This document shows, piece after piece, positions 11,235-22,014 of a DNA stretch of 64,000 nucleotides. The position numbers and the translations under genes are program-made. Origin of the DNA: Hyaloscypha bicolor E (taxonomy: Eukaryota; Ascomycota; Leotiomycetes; Helotiales; Hyaloscyphaceae); assembly GCF_002865645.1 (NCBI RefSeq), contig NW_020194589.1:790812-854811 (forward strand), given 5' to 3'. The first letter of the stretch is position 1, and the number at the start of each line of letters is the position of its first letter. Below the pieces are notes generated by a model. The model saw only the letters and a program-made list of their open reading frames with translations, was not told where the DNA came from and did not search any database.

Positions 11235-12922
11235 TATACAGAGTAATATAGCAGATATAGTTCAATTTCTTTCTACTAGTATTATAGTCATCGATAGGAA
11301 TGATTGTCTTGGCTCCAAAACAACACAAAAAATAAATACCTCCGGTCCCATGCCGGACTCCCTGATTAACGAAGCTAATAGCGAAGTTTCAGACAACCGC
11401 AAAGAAATTTGGACTTGAATTTTGAGTCTTAGACAGGTAACTTGGGCTTAGATTGCAAAACCTAGCCGGGAGAAAATATCGCTATCCTATGCATCTGCGG
11501 TTGGATTGAAATCACCTTTTCTTCACTATCGATCCCACTAGCGCGTCGCCTTACGTTTTGCTCTCAACCAAATGATATAACAAGACACTCTATTTAACTT
11601 TCCAACTAAGCCTAGGAACACCTATCTGTCCTGCCAATTCAGGTTAGCATTTAACGCGGGACCCCGCAGTTCCTTTTTGAATTGTCGCTTAACTGGGGTT
11701 TGCAGCGGGTTTGCAGAGGGCTTGCAGCGACGTCGGCAGCGCAACAGCGCAAAATCCGTTTTCCAAGAGTAGGACCGACTCCCTTGACCTAACCCGTTGT
11801 TAACGTTACATGAATCCGCAGAGGATCACCATAAACCTTGTCTAGTCAACCCTTTCTAGTTGCTACTCGTATTGCGGAGTTGAGTTCACGAGGCGTTAAG
11901 CAAAGCCGCCTCTTTTGCAGTAAGGGGAATGGAAGGTTGCAGTCCAAGCCAGCATTCTTTGCTTCATTCCGTCAATTGCTTAACTGCTTTGGAGTTTAGA
12001 GTGCTGCGTTTATCTATTACACTTTTAGTAATAGTTCTATTCTTAGTTATATGCTCGTAATAACGGTGTAATAAAGTAGTGCAGGCTTAGTAATAATCCA
12101 GGATCGATTAGATTAATCTATGCCCTATATACCTTATTTAGTAAATTTGTATGAGAGGTACTTCCAAGCGTCTCAAAATAGGTATCGAGTTAAGCGACTC
12201 TTATAAAACGCTTTATTTCTTCTTACTACTATATTATATTCATATAAAATAAGAACTAAATCTCTCATAAGTAATATTATAAAAGAAATAAGATCAAGTA
12301 AAGCAATCGCATAACTTAAATTTTATTATATAATTAGTAGTTATAAAGTTATTCATAAAACTATAAGGAAGTACCTTATAAGCTTCCTATAATTATAAGG
12401 TATTTCAGGCCTTGAGGGATAATTTCGCTAAGAAGTGATCCGAATTTCGGGTCGATCCTTAGCGATCTCATCTAGCATCGGGTGCTAGACCGATGTAGCA
12501 TAGATCATCGCCCAACCTGGAGTAGGGGCGAGAATCTGTCGGCCGCGGTTTGGTCCTCGCAATTGTCCCAGCTGCCCTATTGTCTGACAGCCCTGCATGG
12601 ATATAATGAAGTCGATTTTAATCCTTGTCCAAATCCAATATTACTTCCCCTTATTGTAACCTCCGTGGTTACATCTCCCAGCACCAGCTTTCTCCTAGAC
12701 GGATTCGGGGAATAGGCCGCACATGGGCTTAGAGCTTTGAAGAACAATAAAACCAGCTGCCTTTAGTACGTCAGCTGCGCATTGAATTCGGGCCGTGAAA
12801 AGAAGATGCAATAGCTGCCTTTAGTCGAGGGACTATTAAAACAACTGCTTCCCAGCAGCTACCAAGAAGAAACTCCATAGGAGTAGATAAGTCCAGCGCA
12901 ATTGAAAATTAATAGTGCTGAC
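11235..12922. other. repeat-rich, partly AT-rich intergenic tract
   Basis: No gene is supported. 12000-12400 is strongly AT-rich and resembles RIP-altered repeat sequence. A short palindrome (CTAGCATCGGGTGCTAG) lies near 12473. The last 150 bp are the promoter of the GH30 gene. Confidence 0.4.
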
Positions 12923-14434
12923 ATGCTCGCTCCAATACTTGCCAGTCTCTGTGCTGCTCTAGGTGCTGCTCTACCCAGCCTCAATAACCGTCAGGCTGGT
13001 GCCTTCGCCTTTGCTTCGAACTCGGCCGGCAACCTTCGGCTATCCTCCATAGCAGCTCCTGTCCAAGGTCCTGGCAATCCTGGTCCTTCAACGTGGAAAC
13101 TCAACATTGACGACACGCCTTCTGGCTTTAAACAGACCATCACTGGCTTCGGTGCCGCCATTACTGATGCTACTGTTACATCCTTCAACACCCTGTCTAG
13201 TGCTTCGTTGAGCTCTCTGCTCAATGAGTTAATGACCTCTGCCGGTGCCGACTTCGCCCTCATGCGCCACACGATTGGGGCTTCTGATTTGTCCGGAGAC
13301 CCAGCGTACACCTATGATGACAACGGAAGCAATGCCGATCCCAACTTGACGGGCTTCAACCTTGGCGACCGAGGCACCGCAATGGCTCAGATGCTAGCCC
13401 GGATGAAATCGTTGCAGCCGGACCTGACCATCCTCGGCTCCCCCTGGAGTCCACCTGGCTGGATGAAGTTAAACCACGCCATTGATGGAAACACAGCTAA
13501 CAACAACCTGAACGATGGGTATCTTACCAATAACGGGGCCCAATATTCTAGTGCTTTCGCCAAGTATTTTGTCAAATACATTCAAGCCTACCAGGCTCAA
13601 GGAGCCCACATTGACGCTATTACCGTTCAAAATGAACCTCTGAACAGCCAAGCTGGCTACCCTACTATGTACATGTTCGATTTTGAGCAGGCCGGTTTGA
13701 TCCAGAATTACATCGGTCCTGCCCTTGCAAATGCAGGTTTGAACACAAAAGTCTGGGCATATGACCACAATACTGGTGAGTAAATTCGGTAATTTTGGTT
13801 GACATTCTCTGAGCTCACACATAATTTTCTAGACGTGCCCTCATACCCTCAGAATGTCTTGAATGGGGCTGGTCAGTACGTCGATACGGTGGCTTGGCAC
13901 TGCTATGCCAGCAACCTCAACTGGAATGTTTTGACCCAGTTCCACCAAAGCAACCCAAGTGTGAAGCAATATATGACTGAGTGCTGGACTCCAAAAACTG
14001 GTGCCTGGAACCAAGTTGCGGGCTTCACCATGGGCCCTCTCCAAAACTGGGCATCTGGTGTTGCTGCCTGGACTCTCGGCACCAATGCTCAAGATGGCCC
14101 TCACCTGTCGTCTGGCGGATGTGCTACTTGCTCAGGGTTGGTAACCATCAATAACGGCGGGTACACCTTTGAAACCGCATACTATATCATAGCCCAGTTC
14201 AGCAAATTCATGCCTTCAGGAGCCAAAGTTCTCTCCGGTACCGGTAGCTTTGACTTCTCAAATGGAGGCATTCAATCTGTCGCATCCTTGAATCCCGATG
14301 GAACCCGTACTATTGTCATTGAAAATACCTTCGGGAATGACGTCTATCTCACCCTCACTACTAACAGCGGACAGGAATGGAGCGGCAATATCCCTACTGA
14401 GTCGGTCACTACCTGGGTTCTCCCTCCGGTTTAA
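12923..14434 (+). CDS. secreted GH30 glycoside hydrolase (endo-beta-1,6-glucanase / glucosylceramidase-like)
   Basis: A retaining glycosidase acting outside the cell, probably on beta-1,6-glucan or related cell-wall polymers. Exons are 12923..13775 and 13833..14434 (57-bp GT-AG intron); the protein is 484 aa, typical of fungal GH30. The start is the ATG at 12923, which opens a signal peptide (APILASLCAALGAALPS). The GH30 barrel begins with ITGFGAAITDA. The acid/base Glu is residue 238 in TVQNEPLNS, and the nucleophile Glu is residue 334 in YMTECW. The end forms the short beta domain typical of the family (VIENTFGNDVYLTL...TWVLPP). Neighbouring DNA is repeat-rich on both sides. Whether it is a 1,6-glucanase or 1,6-galactanase cannot be settled without an assay or close homologue. 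Confidence 0.93.
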
Positions 14435-16169
14435 GCCTGAAGAAGTCTGCGATGGAGGATTTAATGTAATTCATAAGTGGGCATCAGGGCTGAGGGGAAA
14501 CTTTTTGAGATATCGCAATTGAGGGCTCCCTAGCTGTTCTGTTCATGTCAGCAATGAAGAGCCATGAGCGTATATACTGATTATTGACTTATTCATCAAA
14601 TTTAAGGCGTTCTCACGAGACTAGTATTGGCACTGACTGCAGGAATTATGAAGCGAGCAAGAGCAAATGTAAAAGCAATAACGAATCTCACCAACTCGTT
14701 TGCCATCCTCCTCGCCCCGCCGCTCTAATAAACAGAGGTACTTATGGTAATACGGTACGTCTCATCGTCTCCCCATGCTATCCACATTATCCCATTGCTC
14801 TATCATTCCAAGCTGTCTAGAAGCAATTCATTTTCTTCCTGTGCATCTAAAGTGTGCGACCCAATAACTAGGTAAGTATATCCCTTTTCCCTCTCGTTTC
14901 TCGTCCCAGCACCAAACCTCATCCCCTGAAGCCAGATATTCGCACCGTCGGCTGTCTGACTTGAACTCGGAAACTTAGTTCTTGGCGACACTCTATCCAT
15001 ATTGCCAGATGACAGCTTCGTCGGGCCCACGTTTAAGCGGGCCTTGTCAATTTAAAGTTGGCTTCTTACTTCAGGGGAGTCTTGCAGTTCATTCCTTGGA
15101 TATCTGTTATACCAGAAAGCTGACTTGCGGCGGGTTCATTGATGAGACCACAGAGTCGATGACCTACATTCAATCATAGATCTCAACCCTCTGGTTCGAT
15201 GTACTTTTAATTTTTCGTACAGATGAGGAAGACCAATATAGAGGAGGGGTAAAGAAAGGAGTCCGTTTGTCAATGTTCACTGACTCAATGCAGCATTTCA
15301 ACATTGGCGGAGGACGCGACAGCTTGGGACTGCCTGCGCCTCAACATCAACCCCAAGGTCAGCAGGCATACCAGGCCCTGAACTTTCAACAATTCATCAA
15401 TGGAGCCGCCGTCCTCAGTTTAGCGAGTGCGGAGTATACGACAGCGGTCCATCTGGTAAATTGTTGCCTGGGCGGTGTTTAGATCCGGATTGCTGCATCC
15501 CCGCAGAGAAGTCATGGGCCACGAAAGCCTCGGTAACCTACTCTTCATTGCACTTTAGTCTATTACGAGAAGAAATATAAATCACATTAGACTCGTTAGG
15601 CGTAGGGAAGAAAATGTAAGATTTACGAAAGAGTAAGAGAGACTCCCAACTAGCAATTGAGACTACTAATAAAGGAGAATATGTGTTACTAATAGAATAA
15701 GTCCACTATTAACTATTAAGCAAGCTTTTACTAACAATGCACATTTATTTTCCAGCATGTAATTGAGTAAGCTCCCAATGCCCGCTCCTAACCTGCTGAA
15801 ATATTGCTTCAAAACAGGGCGCTAATAGCTAAGCTATATATATTAAATAGCGCAATGCGAAGGCAATAGCGAACCTGACAGAAAACATAGCTTTTAAATG
15901 CTCTGGAGTATCTCGCAACAATATATCTGGATGATAAGAGAAACGGAAACTTGAGCTTTAAGTACAGTGGGGTACTCCGCGAAACAGCGGGATCGCGGGT
16001 TAACCTCGACTCCGAGTTGAACGCCGTTTTGTTTTGATACGATAATGACTTGCCATTGGTAATCCTACAAGCGAGCGGCTAGGGGGAGTCCCCTGTACAT
16101 TCAAGATAAGCACAAGACAACCTTATCTTCTTCCCTCTGTTCAGGTTTTTTAACACTCTTCCAAATAAC
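14435..16169. other. intergenic between GH30 and amine oxidase genes
   Basis: No coding sequence is recognisable. 15540-15900 is AT-rich, with short direct repeats of TACTAATA type. The final 100 bp form the amine oxidase promoter. Confidence 0.4.
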
Positions 16170-18778
16170 ATGATTTCTACGGTCAAAAAGCACTGTGTTC
16201 TCGTCTCGGCCTTTATCGCCTTCATCTTCTTTATCATCACTCCGACACTTCCCCTCATCAAGCGCGTGAGAACCAGCTTGGTTCCCTCAAGAGGGCATGA
16301 CGCAGGCGCTTTTCGAGCCCCAAAGCTGAACGTTTGGGCCGATCTGAGCACGGAAGAAGCGGAGGACGTTGTCAATTTCTTGTTCAAGAAATCAGACCTC
16401 AATTTGACCCGGTCATCATTGGCTACGAGGTGCGCGCCTCCCAGGCTCCCACTCTCAAGATAAGTCGCTGATAACGCCGAATAGCCATGACAACCAAATC
16501 TTCTTTGTGGAGGTACTCCAGCCTAATAAAACGGACGTACTGGGTTATTTGACTGGCAGCTCGGCTCCCCCGGATCGATGGGCACGAGTTGCAATCGTGC
16601 AGAGTGCAACTGAAGAGGCTTTGATTGTCAATTTCAAAGTATATTGCCGTTCAATCTCCATACTTCCATCAATTCTGACAACGCTTTTATTAGGTTGGCC
16701 CATTACCAATCAATGAAGCTGCTGAAATACTATCTTTGGAGTTTTGCTACAGCTCTGGTCGGAATTACGTAGCCAATTCAATATCCATTCAAGACGAGCT
16801 AGTGGCATGGTCCCTGTCGAAACTGGTGGAATTTTCCGATATCACGCAGGAGCTTTTAGGAGATGTTAGTATGTTCCCTTGGAGAGATTCCACGCTTACC
16901 TGTTCTAATGCAGGATGAGGACCCTTTCGATCCAAATGGTCTTTCGGTGGGAGGCAGGTTGTCTTCCGTCGAAAATGGCACCGCAGTGGTTTGGGTGCAC
17001 TTTGCACTGTCCAACCCAACCGGCGGTACTTCAACTTTGCTACCGCAAGGTCTTTACACTCAGATAGGTAAAGAGACATCTTCCACGAAGGCGAGATCAG
17101 TGATGCTTAGTTATGACAGATGCATCGACCAGGGACTCCTCGAATTGGAAAATCCTACAATGGTACTATAATAACGTACTTTACGACACAGCAAATGATC
17201 TTCGAGATGCGATCAATGCGCCTGGATTCAAGAAAGCGGGAAGAAATACTGACGGTCCTTGGACAGAGACAGTTGACTTTAGCGAAGGCCATGCTGATAG
17301 AAGCAAACCACCACCAACTATGATACAGCCCACAGGAGCGAGATATCACATCGACGAAGAAGAAAACTACGTCTCATGGATGGGCTTTGAGTTCTTCATG
17401 AGAACCTCATCAGACGCTGGAGTTGCGCTGCACGACATCAAGTTCCACGGAGATAGCGTGATCTATGAGCTTGGCCTTCAAGAAGCACTCGCCCACTATG
17501 CAGGCGACGATCCAACACAGGGGGGCTTGGAATTTATGGATACATCCTTTTACATGGGAAGGTTGATGTTCGAGTTGGTCCCGGGTTACGACTGTCCGGC
17601 ATACGCGACGTATTTATCTACAAGCTATCACTTCGCGGAGAAGACAGTGGTAAACCAGAACAGCATTTGTGTCTTCGAACATACGGCGGATTACCCAATA
17701 CAACGCCACAGCTCCACTACTCGAGTCTCAGTTTCGAGGAACACCTACCTGGTCGTCAGATTTGTCTCTACGGTTTGGAATTACGATTACACCTTCGACT
17801 ATATATTCTACCTAGACGGCACCATTGAAGTGAAAGTTCGAGCCAGCGGGTTTATCTTCGCCGCTTTCTGGACGGGAAATGAAGCTAACGAAGACGAGTA
17901 TGGATTTCGAGTTCACGACAGTTTGGCGAGTAGCATGCATGACCACGTCCTCAACTTTAAAGCTGACCTGGATATTGCTGGCGCCGATAACACAATGGTA
18001 CGACTCGGCATCGAACCAATTACGTTGGAATACCCGTGGGACGATGACAGGATAAAACCAAGAAATACAATGCACCTCGTGCAAAGGCCGGTCGAGAAAG
18101 AAACAGGACTTGACTGGGCCCGTAACTCGGGCGAGATGTTGATCGTCATGAATCAGAACAAGACAAATGAGTGGGGGGAGAAGAGGGGCTATCGGGTCCA
18201 GCCAGGCTCTGGGATTGGAAGTCCAACCCACCTTACGATTCTGAACTCCACAGCCTTGGGCAAGTCCGCATTGTGGGCATCTCGAGATCTCTGGGTGCTG
18301 AAAAGAAAAGATACTGAGCCCAGGAGTGCAAGTTCGCTGAACTTCCTTGATCCCTGGGACCCTCTTGTGGATTTTAGCAAATTTGTTGACGATGAAGACA
18401 TTGTGCAGGAGGATTTGTAAGTCCTCTTGGTTAATTACGGCAAGACACACTCATGAGTGGACTAGGGTCATTTTCTTCAATCTCGGCATGCACCATGTTC
18501 CGCACTCGGGAGACATCCCAAATACCCTCATGCACACTTCATCTTCATCAGTAATGTTCACTCCATTCAACTTCCACAACCGGGATCCAAGCCGTCTCAA
18601 TTCACAAGGTGTGCAGCTAGATGTGGAGGCTAAGGGAGCAAAACCAAGGTATTTTGGGCAAACATACCACGAGGGAGTGAAATTGAAAAAAGTAGGTGAC
18701 AGCTCCCCCCCCCCCCCCCAAGGCTATGGGGTATTTAAGAAATCTTGTGCGAGTGTGAGTGCGACTGACACGACTTAA
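16170..18778 (+). CDS. copper amine oxidase (primary-amine oxidase)
   Basis: It oxidises primary amines to aldehydes, releasing ammonia and hydrogen peroxide, using copper and a self-made topaquinone (TPQ). Exons are 16170..16429, 16485..16638, 16694..16864, 16914..17067, 17120..18416 and 18466..18778; all introns are GT-AG and the frame is open for 782 aa. An N-terminal hydrophobic segment (residues 8-29) looks like a signal anchor. The TPQ precursor is Tyr468 in WNYDY, and the catalytic Asp is residue 387 in EFMDTSF. Copper ligands are HDH (in MHDHVLNFKAD) and a downstream His in NLGMHHVPHSGD. The 18417..18465 intron was placed because EDL/VIFFNLGMHH restores the family pattern. The last 30 codons contain a 15-C run (18705..18719) and are uncertain; the true stop may lie in another frame or exon. 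Confidence 0.92.
18705..18719. repeat. 15-base poly-C tract at the amine oxidase 3' end
   Basis: Fifteen consecutive C residues lie inside the last predicted amine-oxidase exon. A run this long is prone to replication slippage and sequencing error, so the reading frame after it (18720..18778) should not be trusted. Confidence 0.85.
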
Positions 18779-19657
18779 GAGCGATCTCGAACCAGACCTA
18801 ACGAAGTTCGGGGGCTCTTCTGGGAATGTAAGCTGGGTTTCAAAGCTTGTAGGACCTATTCCATGGGCTTGAACCTCGACGCATAATAAGTTCATAAAAT
18901 ACACGACATCAAGCGCGGATTATCGAATGTGCAGAGAAATTCACACTTTGGGCTTGAGTATTCTGCGTTTTGCTGAGAAATACAGTGAGCTAGACTTTTT
19001 TTTGCACCTTTAAGCAAAAATGAAGTGACTGTGAATGGGTATCTCTCAAACGCCAACTCACAGCAAGTACACAATTTCTCTATACCTTTGCGAGCCCTCG
19101 CAGAAGAGCATCTACTCTAAAAAAGCCAAACGTCACTCTGAGGGCGGAACTCTCAAAATCAATTGTCTAGCATTAACTCTGTATTTGATATGAGATAAGA
19201 TTGATAAATGCATGCTTGTGGACTCAAATTTCAGTCCATACGTTCACCAAATCGCGCTTCAGATCTGCCATCAAACTTTTATTTTAAAAGATGACGATGT
19301 GATATTATTTCCGGCCTTTCTCATCTTTTCCGGCTGTACTTTCGTACACAGATTTATCATCCCGGCAGCTGCTACCTTGCATGGCTCTCAAAACCTCGTC
19401 CTCTTTATGTTCGCAAAAATGGCCAACTCTGCGAAAACGACCACCAGAAGGCCAAAGACTAGTCGGAGGAGACTCTCAGACTCGAGAATCCATTGGCTTG
19501 GCTCCTCCTTCTCGAGACGAATATTACCCAGAAACCTGGATGGTGGGACGAGATTCCAAGCTTGCAAGAAGAAAAGAGAATCTAGAGCGAAAATCGGTTA
19601 TCTTGGGCTCACCGCAATTACCCAATAGCTAGTCAACCGTAGAATAAGTAATAATTA
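18779..19657. other. intergenic, no gene seen
   Basis: This is the convergent 3' space between the amine oxidase (+) and the CFEM-like gene (-). Plus-strand frames at 19212-19632 are unsupported by domains or splice structure. Confidence 0.4.
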
Positions 19658-20580
19658 TTATCTCATGCTGCCATCCAATTCCCATCGCAGCGTCTGCCCT
19701 TCTCCCAATTCTCCAGGCTGTGCAAATGCCTCACGAACCTGCGTATCTCTTGGCTCCAACTCCTGGGCTGCTGGCAGCGCCTCTTCCTGCATGGGCTCCG
19801 TGGACCTTGCGGAAAAACTAGAGACAGTGCATGAATCTGTGTATCCTCCAGCTTTAACACTCGTGCTCCCAACGTTTTCTCTTTGCTCCGGTCGCCTGCA
19901 GGAACTCCTGCAGTCCGCGGAGCAGAGAACTTGCGAACCCGTGCGTCAGAGGAGAGGCCCGATTTGTGGGAAGTCGGTGCAGATGATGATGCCCTAGAGG
20001 AAGGTCTGTCGGGGAAATAGCATTGCCGGAGGTCGTAGTTGCCGCGCTTGAAGTTTTTGCGTTTGCTTCCGTAATTAGCTGATATTTCTAGTTTCCCAAA
20101 CAATCATTATTTTCTTCCTGCAGCGACCCAACACTCCGTCTTCTCGAAATCAAGCATTCTATGCCTCCAGCTTCGGAGCTTCCTTTATCCTCGAGAGAAT
20201 TGAACAGAAGCAACTTTACCTAGCGAAGTTGTAGAACTGGAGCTCGTTGATATCGCGGTACTCGATGACGTTGATGAGCTCGACGCAGGAGTCGCCTGGG
20301 CCAAATTTGTAAATCCTTTCGAAGCACAATACGCCGAGAAAACACTCGCTGTAAAGGTCTCTGCTGCAGCAACTTGTGAAGAGCTACAAAATGTAGACAA
20401 ACAAGTAGCCATTGCCTTCTCGCCTCCAGGGATGAAGTTTTCAGGCGAGCAGAAACATTTGGGGGTCGAGCAGCCATTGAATGCTAAGAACTTTTCGCAC
20501 GCCTGGGCGCAGTTGAGCTGGTCTTGATAACCTGGTATGTTGAAGAATGGAAACTCATTAAGGTCTAGTGTTCCAGACAT
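19658..20580 (-). CDS. CFEM-like eight-cysteine, Ser/Thr-rich surface protein (3' half uncertain)
   Basis: The first exon encodes MSGTLDLNEFPFFN followed by eight cysteines in a CFEM-like order (CAQAC, GC...CFC, C...FC, YC), then a Ser/Thr-rich stalk. CFEM domains are cell-surface modules, some of which bind haem. I start at 20580; the frame is open to 20775, and a longer start there would add a basic leader. The stalk exon probably ends at a GTAAAG donor near 20222. Downstream, Ser/Thr-rich sequence continues near 20040-20060. An acidic tail-like frame (AQELEPRDTQVREAF) ends with TAA at 19658..19660, matching the cytoplasmic tails of many fungal stalk-TM proteins. I could not find a clean transmembrane helix between them, so the 3' model is tentative or the gene is damaged. 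Confidence 0.5.
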
Positions 20581-21396
20581 TATTCGGATAACGGAGCGAG
20601 GGAGGGAGCAAAGTTTGGGGAATAGCGGGGAGAATTGAAGCAGGAAGTGAAGGAGTTGGGATCGGGTTGTTATGTATCTCTTGCTATGCTTTAAGCAGGG
20701 GTACCGAGGTAGAATGTGCCTTTTGCACGCGTTGCCATGAAGATTAAAACAGAGAAGGCGGGTCCCAGAAGCCATTCCCTTGTTTTGGTGGACAGAGAAA
20801 CCCTGAAAGGCAACCTTTCATCTGCAAGTGCGACGAAACGGTGTCGAGCTGGGGTGCCTATTTGCCGAGCCCCTATCTCCTTTTCGTTACCGTCACATGG
20901 CCCTGGGAGAAGTGGCCAGTGGGTATGAAGCTGTTGGATTCTTGATTGGTGGAGGAGATTAGAGTTTTGGTTGTTGGTGCTTGTAGAATCTTTGGTTCAT
21001 CATGTGCAGTTATTATGACGCTGGTCTTACGATTATTAACGTTCAAGCTCAAGTCTTGGTCTGGAAAGGGGCTCGGCTGCTGACCCGATTATTGATTCTA
21101 CCCTCGTCAAGATCAACCTCAGTTCTCTCTCAGCCAACCGCGAGACTGCTTTGAACCTTTGTAATCGCGAAACAATAAGCCTGACTTGCCCTTTCGCCAT
21201 AGACAGAGACTTGGTGCTGAGTCAAGGCCGAAATCTCTTGGTATTGGAAGTCGCCCCGAAAGTCCGGAGTCGTCGCATAGTATTCACTACCCTTTATGCA
21301 CCTCTTAGGGCGGAGGAGCATCGAAAGGCTCGCCGAAAGTTATTCCGCCATTAGTCTATCGTAGCGTCAGTAACATGTCCCTCAATCAATCGGGGT
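20581..21396. other. intergenic, no gene seen
   Basis: Upstream flank of the CFEM-like gene and 3' flank of the next decayed gene. No supported coding sequence is present. Confidence 0.35.
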
Positions 21397-22014
21397 TTAT
21401 CTCACATTACGATGCCAACACTTGACAACCGCAAACACAGCCCCAACAAGTGCCACAAATCCAGACGCCAAACCAACCCCCAACGCCAACCTATCCAAAC
21501 TCAATCCAGATCAGAAAGGAACATTGACAACTCGATCACCCTGAGCGGTATTCGCACCGTCTTGGCCACCCTGCCCATAAGCCGTTGGATGATAAATACA
21601 CGTCTCTCGATCATAGTTCACGAGCGACTTCTCCGCATCCGTCTCCGTTGAATTACAAACCGTGTTCTCCAAGCACTCAGTCACTCCCTCAAACTCCTTT
21701 CCCAGCCGACCAACGCAAGTTCTCGTAATCTGCGCTTTGCAGTAAGTTAGTATAATTGCTGATCTGACGCACGCTCTTGAGCATTACGAAGTCCACTCAG
21801 GGTGACGTTTGGATGACTGAGATGCATTGCGAACCAGTCTTCCATGGGGCGGGCACCAGTCGTTGCCGGTGCAGTTTCTGCTCGCGCGGTTTATGTGTCC
21901 TAGGGCGTTGCAGAACATTCTTTTGTGAGTTGGGTGCAGCCGAGTGAGGAGTGGTAAGGGAAGCAGGAGCTGCTTGCTCATTCGGGTGTTTTTGAGAAGT
22001 CGACATTTGATCAA
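21397..22014 (-). pseudogene. decayed CFEM/transmembrane protein gene
   Basis: The last exon (about 21741 down to 21397) encodes a Cys-containing stretch (RTCVGRLGKEFEGVTECLEN), then CNSTET and a YDRETCIYHP block. After an in-frame TGA at 21511..21513 it continues with a clear hydrophobic helix (LALGVGLASGFVALVGAVFA) and a short basic tail, ending with TAA at 21397..21399. The first part (22014..~21780) has MSKQLLLPLPLLTRLHP and CNAL/RNCTGND cysteines, but its frame does not connect cleanly. The layout (CFEM-like Cys, linker, helix, short tail) fits a fungal surface protein. The stop before the helix suggests loss of anchoring or pseudogenisation. An unrecognised intron across the stop is an alternative. 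Confidence 0.4.

Noticed and set aside
19381..19632. 83-codon plus-strand frame
   Set aside because: No domain, and no splice partner was found.
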